A stretch of 64,000 bases of DNA from Polynucleobacter sp. AM-26B4 (GCF_018882285.1 NZ_JACVOT010000001.1:937916-1001915); one strand, 5' to 3'. Shown: positions 35,628 to 45,365, counted from the stretch's first letter. Numbers and translations are program-made. The notes: a model not told the origin generated them from the sequence alone.

Positions 35628-36320
35628 TTATTTTTCTAAGTAAAAATGTTTAATTGGTTTTAAGTTGTCGTCTAACTCATAAACAAGAGGTACTCCGTTA
35701 GGAATATTGATTTCCATGATGTCTGAGTCAGATACGTCGTCTAGGTACTTTACTAGGGAACGAATACTATTGCCATGAGCAGCGATCAAAACTCTCTTGC
35801 CGGAGCGCAATGCTGGGGCAATCGACTCTTCCCAAAGGGGTAAAACGCGAGCAACGTTGTCTTTCAAGCATTCGCCCAAAGGAATCTCTTCTTTTTTGAG
35901 TTTTGAGTAACGAGGGTCGTTAAATGATGTTCTTGGATCATTTGGATCGAGCAAAGGAGGTCTGACGTCGTAAGACCTTCTCCAAATATGAACCTGCTCA
36001 TCGCCATACTTGGCGGCTGTCTCAGCCTTATTTAGGCCTGCAAGGGCGCCGTAATGACGCTCATTTAAGCGCCAGCTGTGCACCACTGGCAACCAAAGCC
36101 TATCCATGGCTTCTTGGGCATGCCAAAGCGTTCTGATGGCCCTTTTCAGCACAGATGTGTAAGCAATGTCAAAATCATACCCGGCAGCCTTTAAACTCTC
36201 TCCAGCTTTGATAGCTTGCTGGACGCCGGTAGGGGTTAAATCAACATCTACCCAGCCGGTAAAACGGTTTTCTAGGTTCCACTGGGATTCGCCATGGCGG
36301 ATAAGTACGAGTTGTTTCAT
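35628..36320 (-). CDS. gpmA: 2,3-bisphosphoglycerate-dependent phosphoglycerate mutase
   Basis: A 230-residue glycolytic enzyme interconverting 3- and 2-phosphoglycerate. Catalytic His is in the RHGESQWN motif near residue 9; [16 protein letters not shown] and the second His in [15 protein letters not shown] complete the active site. ATG 36320 is taken instead of GTG 36326. The gene is divergent from the rhodanese gene, with 22 bases between the two start codons, so the two promoters overlap coding sequence. Confidence 0.96.
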   Translation of the reverse strand: MKQLVLIRHGESQWNLENRFTGWVDVDLTPTGVQQAIKAGESLKAAGYDFDIAYTSVLKRAIRTLWHAQEAMDRLWLPVVHSWRLNERHYGALAGLNKAETAAKYGDEQVHIWRRSYDVRPPLLDPNDPRTSFNDPRYSKLKKEEIPLGECLKDNVARVLPLWEESIAPALRSGKRVLIAAHGNSIRSLVKYLDDVSDSDIMEINIPNGVPLVYELDDNLKPIKHFYLEK

Positions 36321-36342
36321 ATTCACATTCTATAATTTACTA

Positions 36343-36762
36343 ATGGACTTCTTAACAAATACAAATAATTTATTACTTCTTGCCACCCTGATTACATCAG
36401 GATTGGCCTTGGCATTGCCCCAGATCATGGGTCGCCTTAACAAACAGTTGCTCAGCGTGCATGAGTCTGTGCAGCTCATTAATCAGCGCCAAGCGCAGAT
36501 TTTGGATATCCGCACCGCTGAAGAATACAAAGCAGGACACATTGCAAATTCTAAGCATTTGCCACTTTCTGAGCTTGATTCAGGCTTGAAACAAGCAAAA
36601 ATTGATAGCAATAAGCCCATCATTTTAGTTTGTTTGAGTGGAAATAGAGCAAATACAGCCCTTGCAAAGCTTAAAAAAGCTGGCTGTAAGGACGTTGTTT
36701 GCATGGAAGGTGGAATTTCTGCTTGGAATCAAGCAGGTATGCCGCTCATTAAGCAAAAGTAA
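36343..36762 (+). CDS. Membrane-anchored rhodanese-like protein
   Basis: A 139-residue protein: an N-terminal transmembrane helix (NLLLLATLITSGLALALPQI) is followed by a rhodanese domain with ILDIRTAEEYKAGHI and the active Cys in LVCLSGNRANTA. A sulfurtransferase or thiol relay at the membrane is likely. Starts at ATG 36343, because the longer frame would lie inside gpmA on the other strand. Forms a rhodanese–grx–secB–gpsA run, the usual Burkholderiales order. Confidence 0.87.
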   Translation: MDFLTNTNNLLLLATLITSGLALALPQIMGRLNKQLLSVHESVQLINQRQAQILDIRTAEEYKAGHIANSKHLPLSELDSGLKQAKIDSNKPIILVCLSGNRANTALAKLKKAGCKDVVCMEGGISAWNQAGMPLIKQK

Positions 36763-36765
36763 ATC

Positions 36766-37023
36766 ATGACAAAAATTACCATGTACAGCACCAGAGTGTG
36801 CCCATATTGCATCATGGCTGAGAGGTTGTTGATTTCTAAAGGTGTGGAAATCACAGAAAAAATCTTGGTTGATGTGGATCCGGTGCGTCGTGAAGAAATG
36901 ATGACCAGAACTGGGCGCCGCACGGTACCGCAAATTTTTATTGGTGAAACACATGTTGGTGGTTTTGATGACCTATCAGCATTGGATAAAGCAGGTAAAT
37001 TAGACCCATTATTGGGCAAGTAA
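36766..37023 (+). CDS. grxC: Glutaredoxin 3
   Basis: An 85-residue glutaredoxin. Dithiol active site CPYC in YSTRVCPYCIMAERLL (residues 10–13), the cis-Pro segment TVPQIFIGETHVGG and GFDDLSALDKAG all match GrxC. Uses the glutathione made by the gshAB genes in this window to reduce cytoplasmic disulfides. Three bases after the rhodanese stop and followed by secB. Confidence 0.95.
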   Translation: MTKITMYSTRVCPYCIMAERLLISKGVEITEKILVDVDPVRREEMMTRTGRRTVPQIFIGETHVGGFDDLSALDKAGKLDPLLGK

Positions 37024-37035
37024 ATAGGAAAAAAT

Positions 37036-37527
37036 ATGACAGAAGCAGTCAGTGGCGAAATGGGCCAAGACCCAAGTTTTCAAATTCAGCGCGTTTATCT
37101 AAAAGATATTTCTCTAGAGCAGCCGAATGCTCCAGAGATTTTGTTAAATCAAGGCGAACCAAAATTAGAAGTTCAAGTGGATATTCAAGCCAATCAATTG
37201 GACGATGTTAATTTTCACGTTACTTTGATTGGCAGCGTTACAACCAAGATCGAAGACAAGGTGCTCTTTTTGGTAGAGGCTCAGCAAGCAGGTATTTTTG
37301 AAATTCGCAACATGCCTGAAGAGCAAATCAGTCCTTTATTAGCAATTGCTTGCCCAACTATTTTGTTCCCATATTTGCGTGCAAATATTGCGGACATGAT
37401 CAGTCGCGCAGGATTCCAGCCAGTTCATTTGGCTGAGATTAATTTCCATGCGTTGTACGAGCAACGCATGGCACAGGGCGGCCAAGCTCAAGCTTCAAAC
37501 GACAGCGGAATTATTCTGCCTAACTGA
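37036..37527 (+). CDS. secB: Protein-export chaperone SecB
   Basis: A 163-residue SecB, the tetrameric chaperone that keeps preproteins unfolded and hands them to SecA. Recognised from [37 protein letters not shown] and the conserved [21 protein letters not shown] with [12 protein letters not shown]. Stop overlaps the gpsA start by one base (TGATG). Normal length. Confidence 0.97.
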   Translation: MTEAVSGEMGQDPSFQIQRVYLKDISLEQPNAPEILLNQGEPKLEVQVDIQANQLDDVNFHVTLIGSVTTKIEDKVLFLVEAQQAGIFEIRNMPEEQISPLLAIACPTILFPYLRANIADMISRAGFQPVHLAEINFHALYEQRMAQGGQAQASNDSGIILPN

Positions 37528-38555
37528 TGAAGCACATTTATTTTCTTGGGGCAGGTGCATGGGGAACCGCTATGGCCATGCATGCCTCAAAAAATAAAAA
37601 AGGACTCCCGGTTACTTTGTGGAGTCGCTCTGCAGAGCTTGCCAAAAGTATTCGAGCAACAGGCTTTAATCAACAGTACCTTCAAGACATTCAATTGCCC
37701 GCTGAACTTTTGATCAGCAGTGATTGGAGTCAATTATTTGAAGCCTGTACTGAAGAAGATTTATTGTTCATCGCAACTCCCGTTTCTGGTTTAAAAGAAA
37801 CGGTTGGTCATCTCTTGAAGCTTCAGCAGATTCCAAAAAATTGGGTTTGGTTGTGCAAGGGTTTAGAGCCAAAGACTTCATTGATGCCACATCAAGTGAT
37901 TGCACGTGAGTTAAGTCTTGCGTCTGCAAATGATCGTGGAATTAAAACAGCCGTTTTATCAGGTCCTAGTTTTGCTTCAGAGGTTGCAAAGGGAATGCCC
38001 TGCGCACTGACAGTTGCAAGTGATTCAAATGAATTAATTAACTTGGTTCAAGAAGCTTTGCACCATGGCAATATGCGCATTTACGGCAGCAACGACATTG
38101 TTGGTGTTGAATTGGGTGGTGCTATCAAAAACGTTTTAGCCATTGCGACAGGCATTGGCGATGGCTTGGGCTTGGGTTTGAATGCCAGAGCTGCCTTATT
38201 GACTCGCGGGTTGGCCGAGATGATGCGTTTGATGACGGCCATGGGTGGCAAATCCGAAACAGCCATGGGTTTGACTGGCGTAGGTGATTTGATTTTGACC
38301 GCTACTGGCGACCTATCAAGAAATCGTCGTGTTGGTCTTCAGCTAGCCACAGGAAAAAAATTACCAGAAATACTGAAGGATCTAGGACACGTTGCAGAGG
38401 GGGTGTTGTGTGCTCAGGCTGTGAGTGATCTTGCAAAATCCAAAGGCATTGAAATGCCAATCACACACATGGTGTGTGAAGTATTGTTCAAAGAATTAGA
38501 TGCGGCAGCAGCTGTTAAGTTATTGATGGGTAGAGACGCCAAGTCTGAAGCTTAA
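37527..38555 (+). CDS. gpsA: Glycerol-3-phosphate dehydrogenase [NAD(P)+]
   Basis: A 342-residue enzyme making sn-glycerol-3-phosphate for phospholipids. It has the dinucleotide-binding loop FLGAGAWGTAMAMH at the N-terminus and SGPSFASEVAKGMPCAL. The catalytic Lys is in VELGGAIKNVLAIATGI, and the substrate loop is GLTGVGDLILTATGDLSRNRRVG. It closes the secB operon and converges on trmL with a four-base gap. Confidence 0.96.
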   Translation: MKHIYFLGAGAWGTAMAMHASKNKKGLPVTLWSRSAELAKSIRATGFNQQYLQDIQLPAELLISSDWSQLFEACTEEDLLFIATPVSGLKETVGHLLKLQQIPKNWVWLCKGLEPKTSLMPHQVIARELSLASANDRGIKTAVLSGPSFASEVAKGMPCALTVASDSNELINLVQEALHHGNMRIYGSNDIVGVELGGAIKNVLAIATGIGDGLGLGLNARAALLTRGLAEMMRLMTAMGGKSETAMGLTGVGDLILTATGDLSRNRRVGLQLATGKKLPEILKDLGHVAEGVLCAQAVSDLAKSKGIEMPITHMVCEVLFKELDAAAAVKLLMGRDAKSEA

Positions 38556-38559
38556 TAAA

Positions 38560-39030
38560 TTATTCGCCACCCTTGAAATCCATTTGGCGCCAAGCTTCAT
38601 AAATCATCACTGCCACAGAGTTTGACAAATTCAGACTCCGACTATTTGCCCTCATAGGTAATCTCAAACATCTTTCAGGCAAAAAATGGTCTCTCACATC
38701 TTGAGCCAGACCTTTTGTTTCAGAACCAAAAATTAAAAAATCATTTTCTAGAAATTTAGCTTGCGCCAAAGTTGCAGTGCCTTTGGTTGTGATGGCGAAC
38801 ATCCTATCTTGAGGCGGCTTTTCCTGCTGAAGAAAATCTTGCCAACTTTCATGAACTTTCATGTTCGCGTATTCGTGATAATCCAGGCCCGCTCGCTTCA
38901 AGCTTTTATCCTCGAGCGGAAAGCCCAATGGTTTGATTAAGTGAAGTTGCGCACCAGTATTGGCGCACAAGCGAATGATGTTGCCCGTATTGGGTGGAAT
39001 TTCTGGTTCAACAAGAACAATGTTTAGCAT
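38560..39030 (-). CDS. trmL: tRNA (cytidine(34)-2'-O)-methyltransferase
   Basis: A 156-residue SPOUT methyltransferase modifying the wobble base of tRNA-Leu. The trefoil-knot motifs are complete: [21 protein letters not shown] near the start, [15 protein letters not shown] around residue 100 and [19 protein letters not shown] at the end. Overlaps the comF stop by seven bases, so both are likely co-expressed. Confidence 0.94.
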   Translation of the reverse strand: MLNIVLVEPEIPPNTGNIIRLCANTGAQLHLIKPLGFPLEDKSLKRAGLDYHEYANMKVHESWQDFLQQEKPPQDRMFAITTKGTATLAQAKFLENDFLIFGSETKGLAQDVRDHFLPERCLRLPMRANSRSLNLSNSVAVMIYEAWRQMDFKGGE

Positions 39031-39731
39031 GGTGATTTATTGGGTGTTCTAAGAATGACCCAATTATGAACACTTTGCGCCCCAAAATCTTTAAGTAATT
39101 GTGCAATCACGCTCAAAGTGGCGCCGGTGGTCATGACGTCATCAATTAAAACAATATTTTTATTTTGAATCAGTTCAATACTGTCGGGACTGATGGAGAA
39201 AATATTGATCAAGCGTTGAGCCCGCTCTTGTTTGTTGGCTGATACTTGATCGCCTTCAATGTGAATTCTATTCAGCACTTTCCAATTTGTTTTTATCTTC
39301 AGTTTTCTTGAAAATAGTTTGCACAGTTCCCATGATTGATTAAAGCCTCTTTGATGAAGTTTTGTCTGGCTCATGGGAATAGGCAATATCACATCACCTG
39401 ACTGACTTCCCTGCAATCCCCTTGGGTGAATGCCTAGCCAAGCATCGAGAAGGCCATGAGCAATCGCGATTTGATGTTGGTATTTATAGGAGTGAATCGC
39501 TTCTGTTAGAAATCCGCCATAACTATCAAGGCAAAGTGTTACATCAAAAGGTGGTTGTTTTTTCAGGCAATCAATGCACAGATGATTTATTTCATGAAGT
39601 GCTATTGGCAGAGCGCATTGAGCGCATCTTTGAATCTGAGAGTCTTTTAGTCGTTTAAGACATTTTTGACATATCGTTGCCGTTTGAAACTCCTTGCACC
39701 CAATACAGGAAGTAGGCAGGAGTAAATTCAT
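39024..39731 (-). CDS. comF: ComF family phosphoribosyltransferase-like protein
   Basis: A 235-residue ComF/GntX-type protein. N-terminal zinc-finger cysteines occur in SCIGC, ICQKC, RCAQC and LCIDC. The C-terminal PRTase fold has the PRPP-like loop [21 protein letters not shown]. Homologues act in DNA uptake (ComFC) or iron-sulfur/carbon use (GntX). The ATG at 39731 gives the conserved [12 protein letters not shown] start; an extended frame to 39860 would overlap the divergent methyltransferase gene. Confidence 0.87.
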   Translation of the reverse strand: MNLLLPTSCIGCKEFQTATICQKCLKRLKDSQIQRCAQCALPIALHEINHLCIDCLKKQPPFDVTLCLDSYGGFLTEAIHSYKYQHQIAIAHGLLDAWLGIHPRGLQGSQSGDVILPIPMSQTKLHQRGFNQSWELCKLFSRKLKIKTNWKVLNRIHIEGDQVSANKQERAQRLINIFSISPDSIELIQNKNIVLIDDVMTTGATLSVIAQLLKDFGAQSVHNWVILRTPNKSPC

Positions 39732-39756
39732 GTAACGCTCAGTATACTGAGCACCT

Positions 39757-40557
39757 ATGCCCACACCATCATCAGTGCCAAGTGCAGCGTCAACCTCAGG
39801 TTCAAGCCCAGGTGCAAGATTCGTTCCTGAATTTCTATCTTTAGAAATTGCGCAGCGCATGGCTGAAAAATTAGAGATTGTTCGTTTGCAACCTCAAAAA
39901 GTAGGTCATATTGGTGAGTTAAATCTATCTGTATTATCAGCCTTTTACCCTGAGGCTGAGCACCACTGTTTTGATAAAAGATTTGCTGCAAACGCGCTTT
40001 CGCAGCTGTTTAAAAGAATCACCCGCCAACAGTTTTACAAATACGAAGCGCCTTTAAATAATGGGGGCGCAGATTTTGATTTGATTTGGTCCAACTTGGA
40101 GCTTCATCTTCAAGGTGACCCCAATTCATTAATGAAACAGTGGAAAAATAAACTCAAGCCTGAAGGTCTATTGATGTTCAGTTATCTTGGCCCGGATACT
40201 GGTAAAGAACTCACGAAGCTCTTTCCCAATGATTGTTTGCTGAGGAATGCAGGTAGCTTGGACATGCACGATGTGGGGGATGGATTGATGCAGGCTGGTT
40301 TTTCTGAGCCGGTGATGGACATGGAGTACCTGACCTTGTCCTACGAAGATCCTCATTTATTGTGCAAAGAAGCCTTTAATTTGGGATTATTAACTTCGCC
40401 TGATTCAGCGCAGCATCTGATTGGAGATCAATCCAATTGGACAATCACCCTCGAAGTTGTCTACGGGCATGCTTGGTCTCCCGTTGCATCGCGTTCTCAA
40501 AATAAGACAGGAATAGCAACCATCAGCCCCGATCAAATTGTTAGGCCTAAAAAATAA
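39757..40557 (+). CDS. BioC-like methyltransferase with degenerate SAM site
   Basis: A 266-residue protein that aligns by eye with betaproteobacterial malonyl-ACP O-methyltransferase (BioC)-like proteins next to comF. Matching segments are FLSLEIAQRMAEKLEIVRLQ at about residue 30, DLIWSNLELHLQGD, the acidic-loop LKPEGLLMFSYLGPDT and the tail VVYGHAWSP. The glycine-rich SAM-binding motif I expected after residue 48 is not intact: the stretch reads KVGHIGELNLSVLSAFYPEA, with no GxGxG. The N-terminus is a low-complexity Pro/Ser/Ala leader. It may be a catalytically altered paralogue or use SAM differently. No bio genes adjoin it. Confidence 0.7.
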   Translation: MPTPSSVPSAASTSGSSPGARFVPEFLSLEIAQRMAEKLEIVRLQPQKVGHIGELNLSVLSAFYPEAEHHCFDKRFAANALSQLFKRITRQQFYKYEAPLNNGGADFDLIWSNLELHLQGDPNSLMKQWKNKLKPEGLLMFSYLGPDTGKELTKLFPNDCLLRNAGSLDMHDVGDGLMQAGFSEPVMDMEYLTLSYEDPHLLCKEAFNLGLLTSPDSAQHLIGDQSNWTITLEVVYGHAWSPVASRSQNKTGIATISPDQIVRPKK

Positions 40558-40627
40558 GTAAGCAAGCGCACACATACCTTAATACCTAATTGTTATAGTG
40601 TAAACATCTAAATTGCTTAGTAATTTA

Positions 40628-40641
40628 TTGCACTAGATCAA
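40628..40641. promoter_or_regulatory. Imperfect FNR-like box upstream of coxB
   Basis: TTGCA-CTAG-ATCAA matches the FNR/ANR consensus TTGAT-N4-ATCAA except for two positions in the left arm. Centred 27 bases upstream of the perfect box. Confidence 0.5.
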
Positions 40642-40654
40642 ATTACAAATATAA

Positions 40655-40668
40655 TTGATGTATATCAA
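40655..40668. promoter_or_regulatory. Perfect FNR/ANR box upstream of coxB
   Basis: TTGATGTATATCAA is an exact match to TTGAT-N4-ATCAA, 58 bases before the coxB start. In many proteobacteria FNR-type regulators repress aa3 oxidase genes at low oxygen. Direction of the effect here depends on the promoter position, which is not clear. Confidence 0.8.
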
Positions 40669-40725
40669 ATGCATTGCCGTTCATGCGGTGCAACAGATTC
40701 AAGAATTTATTAAATAGGAACGAAG

Positions 40726-41880
40726 ATGAAACATCGCACATCACTGGTCGGTTTGCTATTTGGTTTGGTGAGCTCGCTATACGCTAATTTTGCTTTGGCT
40801 ATCAATGACATGCCTGGCGGCCCTTCAAGATTTCAGTTAAATCTGCAACCTGCGGCGACCAAAGTTGCTGAAGAAGTGGCTGTGCTTCACTGGATGATGT
40901 TGATCATCTGTGCGGTTATTTTTGTGGCTGTTTTTGGCGTGATGTTTTATTCAATTTTCAAGCACCGCAAATCTTTGGGTCACAAAGCTGCAAGCTTCCA
41001 TGAGAGCACAACGGTTGAAATCATTTGGACAGTGGTGCCTTTGATCATTGTTATTGCGATGGCATTGCCAGCAACTAAAACAGTGGTTGCGATGAAAGAC
41101 ACAACTAACGCTGACATCACTATCAAAGTGACGGGTTATCAGTGGAAGTGGGGCTACGATTACATCAAGGGTGAAGGCGAAGGCATTTCATTCTTGCAAA
41201 CTTTGACAACTCCTCGTGAGCAAATCAATAACCAAGCTGAGAAATCAAACACATACTTGGTTGATGTTGATAACGAGATGGTTGTGCCTGTTGGCAAAAA
41301 AATTCGTATGGTCACAACAGCGAATGACGTCATTCACTCATGGACCATCCCAGCATTTGGCGTTAAGCAAGATGCGATTCCAGGTTTCGTTCGTGATACT
41401 TGGTTCAGAGCAGAAAAGGTAGGAACGTTCTACGGTCAGTGTTCAGAACTTTGCGGTAAAGAGCACGCATTCATGCCAATCGCAGTGAAAGTTGTGACAG
41501 ATGCAGAGTACACAACATGGGTTGCTGATAAGAAAAAGCAATTAGCTGCTTTGGCGGATGATCCAACAAAAACTTTCACAATGGATGAGTTAAAGCAACG
41601 TGGTGAAAAAGTTTATGCATCTAACTGTGCCGCATGTCACATGCCCAACGGTAAAGGCGCTGGCGCATTCCCAGGTTTAGATGGATCTAAAGTTGTTTTA
41701 GGTCCAAAGGATGCTCAGTACAAGATCTTGTTGCAAGGTAAAGGCGCAATGCCAAAGTGGACTCAATTGAATGACGTTGAGTTGGCCGCAGTTATGACAT
41801 ACACACGTAATGCTTGGGGTAATAAGACTGGTGAATTGATCCAGCCTAAAGACTTCTCAACAGCACGTGCAGCGAAATAA
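40726..41880 (+). CDS. coxB: Cytochrome c oxidase subunit II with fused cytochrome c domain
   Basis: A 384-residue aa3-type oxidase subunit. After a signal-like start, two membrane helices (WMMLIICAVIFVAVFGVMFY and IIWTVVPLIIVIAMALP) lead to the CuA cupredoxin domain, with ligands in QCSELCGKEHAFM. The fused cytochrome c domain follows, with heme motif CAACH (near residue 306) and Met ligand in GAMPKW. This caa3-like fusion accepts electrons from cytochrome c directly. First gene of the cox cluster, behind FNR-type boxes. Confidence 0.97.
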   Translation: MKHRTSLVGLLFGLVSSLYANFALAINDMPGGPSRFQLNLQPAATKVAEEVAVLHWMMLIICAVIFVAVFGVMFYSIFKHRKSLGHKAASFHESTTVEIIWTVVPLIIVIAMALPATKTVVAMKDTTNADITIKVTGYQWKWGYDYIKGEGEGISFLQTLTTPREQINNQAEKSNTYLVDVDNEMVVPVGKKIRMVTTANDVIHSWTIPAFGVKQDAIPGFVRDTWFRAEKVGTFYGQCSELCGKEHAFMPIAVKVVTDAEYTTWVADKKKQLAALADDPTKTFTMDELKQRGEKVYASNCAACHMPNGKGAGAFPGLDGSKVVLGPKDAQYKILLQGKGAMPKWTQLNDVELAAVMTYTRNAWGNKTGELIQPKDFSTARAAK

Positions 41881-41908
41881 TTAAATTAGATAGGTAATTG
41901 GAGCTACT

Positions 41909-43498
41909 ATGAGCACAGTAAGTCACGCACACGATCACCACGACGATCACGCACACGATCATCCGCATGGCTGGAGACGTTGGTTATACGCCACCAACCA
42001 TAAAGACATCGGTACGCTGTACCTATTATTTTCTTTCTTCAGCTTGATCGCTGGCGGCATCATGGCTTTGGGCATTCGCTTAGAGCTATTCCAGCCCGGC
42101 TTGCAATTCATTCGTCCTGAGCTATTCAACCAGCTCACAACGATGCACGGTCTAGTGATGGTTTTCGGCGCGATCATGCCAGCCTTCGTAGGCTTCGCAA
42201 ACTACATGATTCCTTTACAAGTAGGTGCCTCAGATATGGCATTTGCTCGTATGAATAACTTCAGCTTCTGGATCATGCCTGTTGCAGCTTTATTGCTTTT
42301 AACTTCATTCTTAGTTCCTGGTGGCGCAACTGCTGCCGGTTGGACCTTGTATGCACCCCTATCAGTGCAAATGGGCCCTGGTATGGACATGGCGATTTTT
42401 GCAATTCACTTGATGGGTGCTTCATCCATCATGGGTTCAATTAACATCATCGTAACCATTTTGAACATGCGCGCTCCTGGCATGACATTGATGAAGATGC
42501 CAATGTTCTGCTGGACATGGTTGATCACTGCTTACCTATTGATCGCTGTTATGCCTGTTTTGGCTGGTGCGATCACCATGGTTCTAACAGACCGTCACTT
42601 TGGTACTAGCTTCTTCTCAGCAGCAGGTGGTGGTGACCCTGTGATGTATCAACATATTTTCTGGTTCTTCGGACACCCAGAGGTTTACATCATGATCTTG
42701 CCAGCGTTCGGCATCATCAGTGAAGTAATCCCAACATTTGCTCGTAAAACATTGTTCGGTTACAGCTCAATGGTTTATGCAACAGCTTCTATCGCGATTT
42801 TGTCTTTCATCGTTTGGGCGCACCACATGTTTGCAACTGGTATGCCTGTAACAGGTCAGTTGTTCTTCATGTACGCAACGATGTTGATCGCTGTTCCAAC
42901 TGGCGTGAAGATCTTTAACTGGATCGCAACAATGTGGAAAGGCTCAATGACCTTTGAAACTCCAATGTTGTGGTCAATTGGTTTCATCTTCGTGTTCACA
43001 ATGGGTGGTTTTACAGGCTTGATTTTGGCTGTAGCACCGATTGATATCATGGTTCAAGACACATATTATGTTGTGGCTCACTTCCACTATGTTCTAGTAG
43101 CAGGTTCTTTGTTTGCTCTATTTGCAGGCTTCTACTACTGGGCGCCAAAGTGGACTGGTCACATGGTGAATGAGTTCCGCGGAAAAGTTCACTTCTGGGG
43201 CTCAATGATTTTCTTCAACATCACATTCTTCCCAATGCACTTCTTGGGCCTTGCTGGTATGCCACGTCGTTACGCAGACTACCCAGTTCAGTTTGCTGAC
43301 TTCAATGCGATTGCTTCAATTGGCTCACTAGGCTTTGGCTTGATGCAGATTTATTTCTTGTTGTTTGTGGTTTTGCCAACATACCGTGGTGGTCAAAAAG
43401 CAGCTGACAAGCCATGGGATGGTGCAAATGGTTTGGAGTGGACAGTTCCTTCTCCAGCACCGTTTCACACATTTGAAACTCCGCCAACAGTTAAGTAA
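41909..43498 (+). CDS. ctaD: Cytochrome c oxidase subunit I
   Basis: A 529-residue catalytic subunit of aa3 oxidase, twelve membrane helices. The His-rich N-terminus ([16 protein letters not shown]) precedes the [17 protein letters not shown] signature. The CuB site with the His–Tyr crosslink is in [17 protein letters not shown], followed by WAHHMF. The heme ligands are in [10 protein letters not shown]- and K-channel segments look intact. It reduces O2 to water and pumps protons. Confidence 0.98.
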   Translation: MSTVSHAHDHHDDHAHDHPHGWRRWLYATNHKDIGTLYLLFSFFSLIAGGIMALGIRLELFQPGLQFIRPELFNQLTTMHGLVMVFGAIMPAFVGFANYMIPLQVGASDMAFARMNNFSFWIMPVAALLLLTSFLVPGGATAAGWTLYAPLSVQMGPGMDMAIFAIHLMGASSIMGSINIIVTILNMRAPGMTLMKMPMFCWTWLITAYLLIAVMPVLAGAITMVLTDRHFGTSFFSAAGGGDPVMYQHIFWFFGHPEVYIMILPAFGIISEVIPTFARKTLFGYSSMVYATASIAILSFIVWAHHMFATGMPVTGQLFFMYATMLIAVPTGVKIFNWIATMWKGSMTFETPMLWSIGFIFVFTMGGFTGLILAVAPIDIMVQDTYYVVAHFHYVLVAGSLFALFAGFYYWAPKWTGHMVNEFRGKVHFWGSMIFFNITFFPMHFLGLAGMPRRYADYPVQFADFNAIASIGSLGFGLMQIYFLLFVVLPTYRGGQKAADKPWDGANGLEWTVPSPAPFHTFETPPTVK

Positions 43499-43518
43499 TT
43501 AGTGTTAACGGAATTTAA

Positions 43519-43644
43519 ATGACAATATCAGAACAAAAAACACAAAATCCAAGCGCGAATAATCGTCGCTTGGGTCTTGTGTTGTTAACGGTTGCAATCG
43601 CCTTCTTTGTGGGAATTGTTGCTAAGAAAATGATATTCGGCTGA
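43519..43644 (+). CDS. Cytochrome oxidase small assembly protein (41 residues)
   Basis: A short gene between ctaD and ctaG encodes 41 residues: a hydrophilic N-terminus (MTISEQKTQNPSANNRR) and one membrane helix (LGLVLLTVAIAFFVGIVA), ending KKMIFG. Small single-helix proteins at this exact position in Burkholderiaceae cox clusters are annotated as 'cytochrome oxidase small assembly protein'. It starts 20 bases after ctaD and stops two bases before ctaG, which supports a real gene. Function is inferred from position. Confidence 0.75.
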   Translation: MTISEQKTQNPSANNRRLGLVLLTVAIAFFVGIVAKKMIFG

Positions 43645-43646
43645 TC

Positions 43647-44240
43647 ATGGCTTTTAACTTAGCCCAATACAATCGTCAAATGCTGATCAAGCTCGCTGTG
43701 ATCAGTGCGGCCATGTTTGGTTTTGGTTATGCATTGATTCCAATGTACAGAGTTCTGTGTGAGGTGACTGGTATCAACGTTGTCACCAGCAAAAATAACT
43801 ACGGTACGCGCGCGGTTCATGCAACCAGCAAAAATACCCAAGTGGATGAGTCACGATTGATCACGGTTGAGTTTGATTCAAACACTCAAGGGCCGTTCAG
43901 ATTCCGCTCAGTAAAAAACTCTATGCAAGTACATCCTGGAGAAATGATTCAGGTTGTTTACGAGGTTGTGAATACTCAAAATAGAAATATTTCAGCTCAA
44001 GCGATTCCGAGTTATGCACCAATGCAGGCAACTGAGCACTTCACTAAGTTGGAATGCTTTTGTTTTGACGAACAAACGTTGAAGCCTAATGAGTCAAGAG
44101 AAATGCCCGTGGTGTTTATCATTGATCCGGCTTTGCCAAAAGGTATTAAAAATATTACTTTGTCGTACACATTCTTTGAGGTTGGTGCTGGTCAAAAAGT
44201 GATTACTGGTGAGCACAACAGTAAGCCTTCAAAGATTTAA
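43647..44240 (+). CDS. ctaG: Cytochrome c oxidase assembly protein CtaG/Cox11
   Basis: A 197-residue copper chaperone delivering Cu to the CuB site of subunit I. One N-terminal membrane helix (LIKLAVISAAMFGFGYALI) precedes a periplasmic Ig-like domain with MYRVLCEVTGI, and the Cu-binding Cys pair is in KLECFCFDEQTL. The closing ITLSYTFFEV is typical. Sits between subunits I and III as expected. Confidence 0.95.
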   Translation: MAFNLAQYNRQMLIKLAVISAAMFGFGYALIPMYRVLCEVTGINVVTSKNNYGTRAVHATSKNTQVDESRLITVEFDSNTQGPFRFRSVKNSMQVHPGEMIQVVYEVVNTQNRNISAQAIPSYAPMQATEHFTKLECFCFDEQTLKPNESREMPVVFIIDPALPKGIKNITLSYTFFEVGAGQKVITGEHNSKPSKI

Positions 44241-44241
44241 G

Positions 44242-44451
44242 ATGGAAAATCAAAAAAGAAGTTCCATCATGATGTTTTTAATCTCCATGAGAGCAGTTTT
44301 ATGGGGGTTTTTAGGAGTAAGAAAGAGGTCTGGTCAGGATGCTGATATGGCGTCTGTGACTTTTGTTCACATTGTGCTTGCTGGTGTTTTAGGCGCAATT
44401 ATTTTTATGACAATATTGTTGTTCATTGTCAAAGCAGTTGTATCGAATTGA
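44242..44451 (+). CDS. DUF2970 small membrane protein
   Basis: A 69-residue protein with the DUF2970 features FLISMRAVLWGFLGVRKRSGQD and a C-terminal helix VHIVLAGVLGAIIFMTILLFIVKAVV. Consistently found between ctaG and ctaE in Burkholderiales, presumably an oxidase accessory. ATG 44242, one base after the ctaG stop, is used; a longer frame would overlap ctaG. Confidence 0.82.
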   Translation: MENQKRSSIMMFLISMRAVLWGFLGVRKRSGQDADMASVTFVHIVLAGVLGAIIFMTILLFIVKAVVSN

Positions 44452-44469
44452 TTTTTTAGGAGAGAGAGT

Positions 44470-45330
44470 ATGTCTTCCAGTGTTACTAAAGCCCCGTATT
44501 ACTATGTGCCGGCTCCAACACGCCATCCAATTGTTACAAGCATTGGTTTGCTTGGCTTTGGTTCAGGTGCATCGATGTGGGTTAATGGCAGCACACTTGG
44601 TATGTTCCTTTGTTTGGCAGGTATCGTTTGGACCATTGCATCTTTGTATGTATGGTTCGGTGAAGCGATCGGCGAAGCTGAAAGTGGCATGAACAGTGTG
44701 AACGTAGACGTATCTTATAGATGGTCTATGGCATGGTTCATCTTCTCAGAAATCATGTTCTTCGGCGCTTTCTTCTCAGCTCTTTTCTACGCAAGAAGCA
44801 TTGCAATGCCATGGTTAGGTGATATTGATAACAAACTATTGTGGCCAGATTTTGCAGCCACTTGGCCAAATGCTGGTCCAGCCGGTTTGGTTGAGAGCTT
44901 TAAGACCATGGGTCCATGGCCAATCCCAACGATCAATACTATTTTGTTATTGGCCTCTGGTGTAACTGTTACGTGGGCTCACCACGCAATGCGTGAAGGT
45001 CACCGCAAGCAAGTAATCCAAGGTTTGGCGGCGACTGTTGCCCTTGGCGCGATTTTCATGTGCTTCCAGATTTATGAGTACATCCATGCATACAGCGACT
45101 TGAACTTGAAGTTGAGCTCAGGCATCTATGGCTCAACATTCTTCATGTTGACTGGTTTCCACGGCTTCCACGTAACAATGGGCGCCATCATGTTGGCAGT
45201 TGTTTTGATCCGTGTCACGAAGGGTCACTTCACACCAGAAAACCACTTTGCCTTTGAAGGTGCTGCATGGTATTGGCACTTTGTGGACGTAGTGTGGCTA
45301 GGTCTTTACGTTGTGATTTATTGGATGTAA
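44470..45330 (+). CDS. ctaE: Cytochrome c oxidase subunit III
   Basis: A 286-residue subunit III with seven membrane helices. Seen are YYYVPAPTRHPIVTSIG at the start, the conserved FIFSEIMFFGAFFSALFYAR, and GFHGFHVTMGAIMLA, EGAAWYWHFVDVVWLGLYVVIYW at the end. AGGAGAGAG gives a strong ribosome site. A GC-rich terminator follows 35 bases downstream, ending the coxB–ctaE transcript. Confidence 0.97.
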   Translation: MSSSVTKAPYYYVPAPTRHPIVTSIGLLGFGSGASMWVNGSTLGMFLCLAGIVWTIASLYVWFGEAIGEAESGMNSVNVDVSYRWSMAWFIFSEIMFFGAFFSALFYARSIAMPWLGDIDNKLLWPDFAATWPNAGPAGLVESFKTMGPWPIPTINTILLLASGVTVTWAHHAMREGHRKQVIQGLAATVALGAIFMCFQIYEYIHAYSDLNLKLSSGIYGSTFFMLTGFHGFHVTMGAIMLAVVLIRVTKGHFTPENHFAFEGAAWYWHFVDVVWLGLYVVIYWM

Positions 45331-45365
45331 ACACTGATCAATCGGCTAGTACCGATTGAATCATT

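Noticed and set aside
39732..39860. Extended N-terminus of ComF
   Set aside because: The ComF family starts at the [16 protein letters not shown] sequence; the extension is antisense to the divergent methyltransferase.
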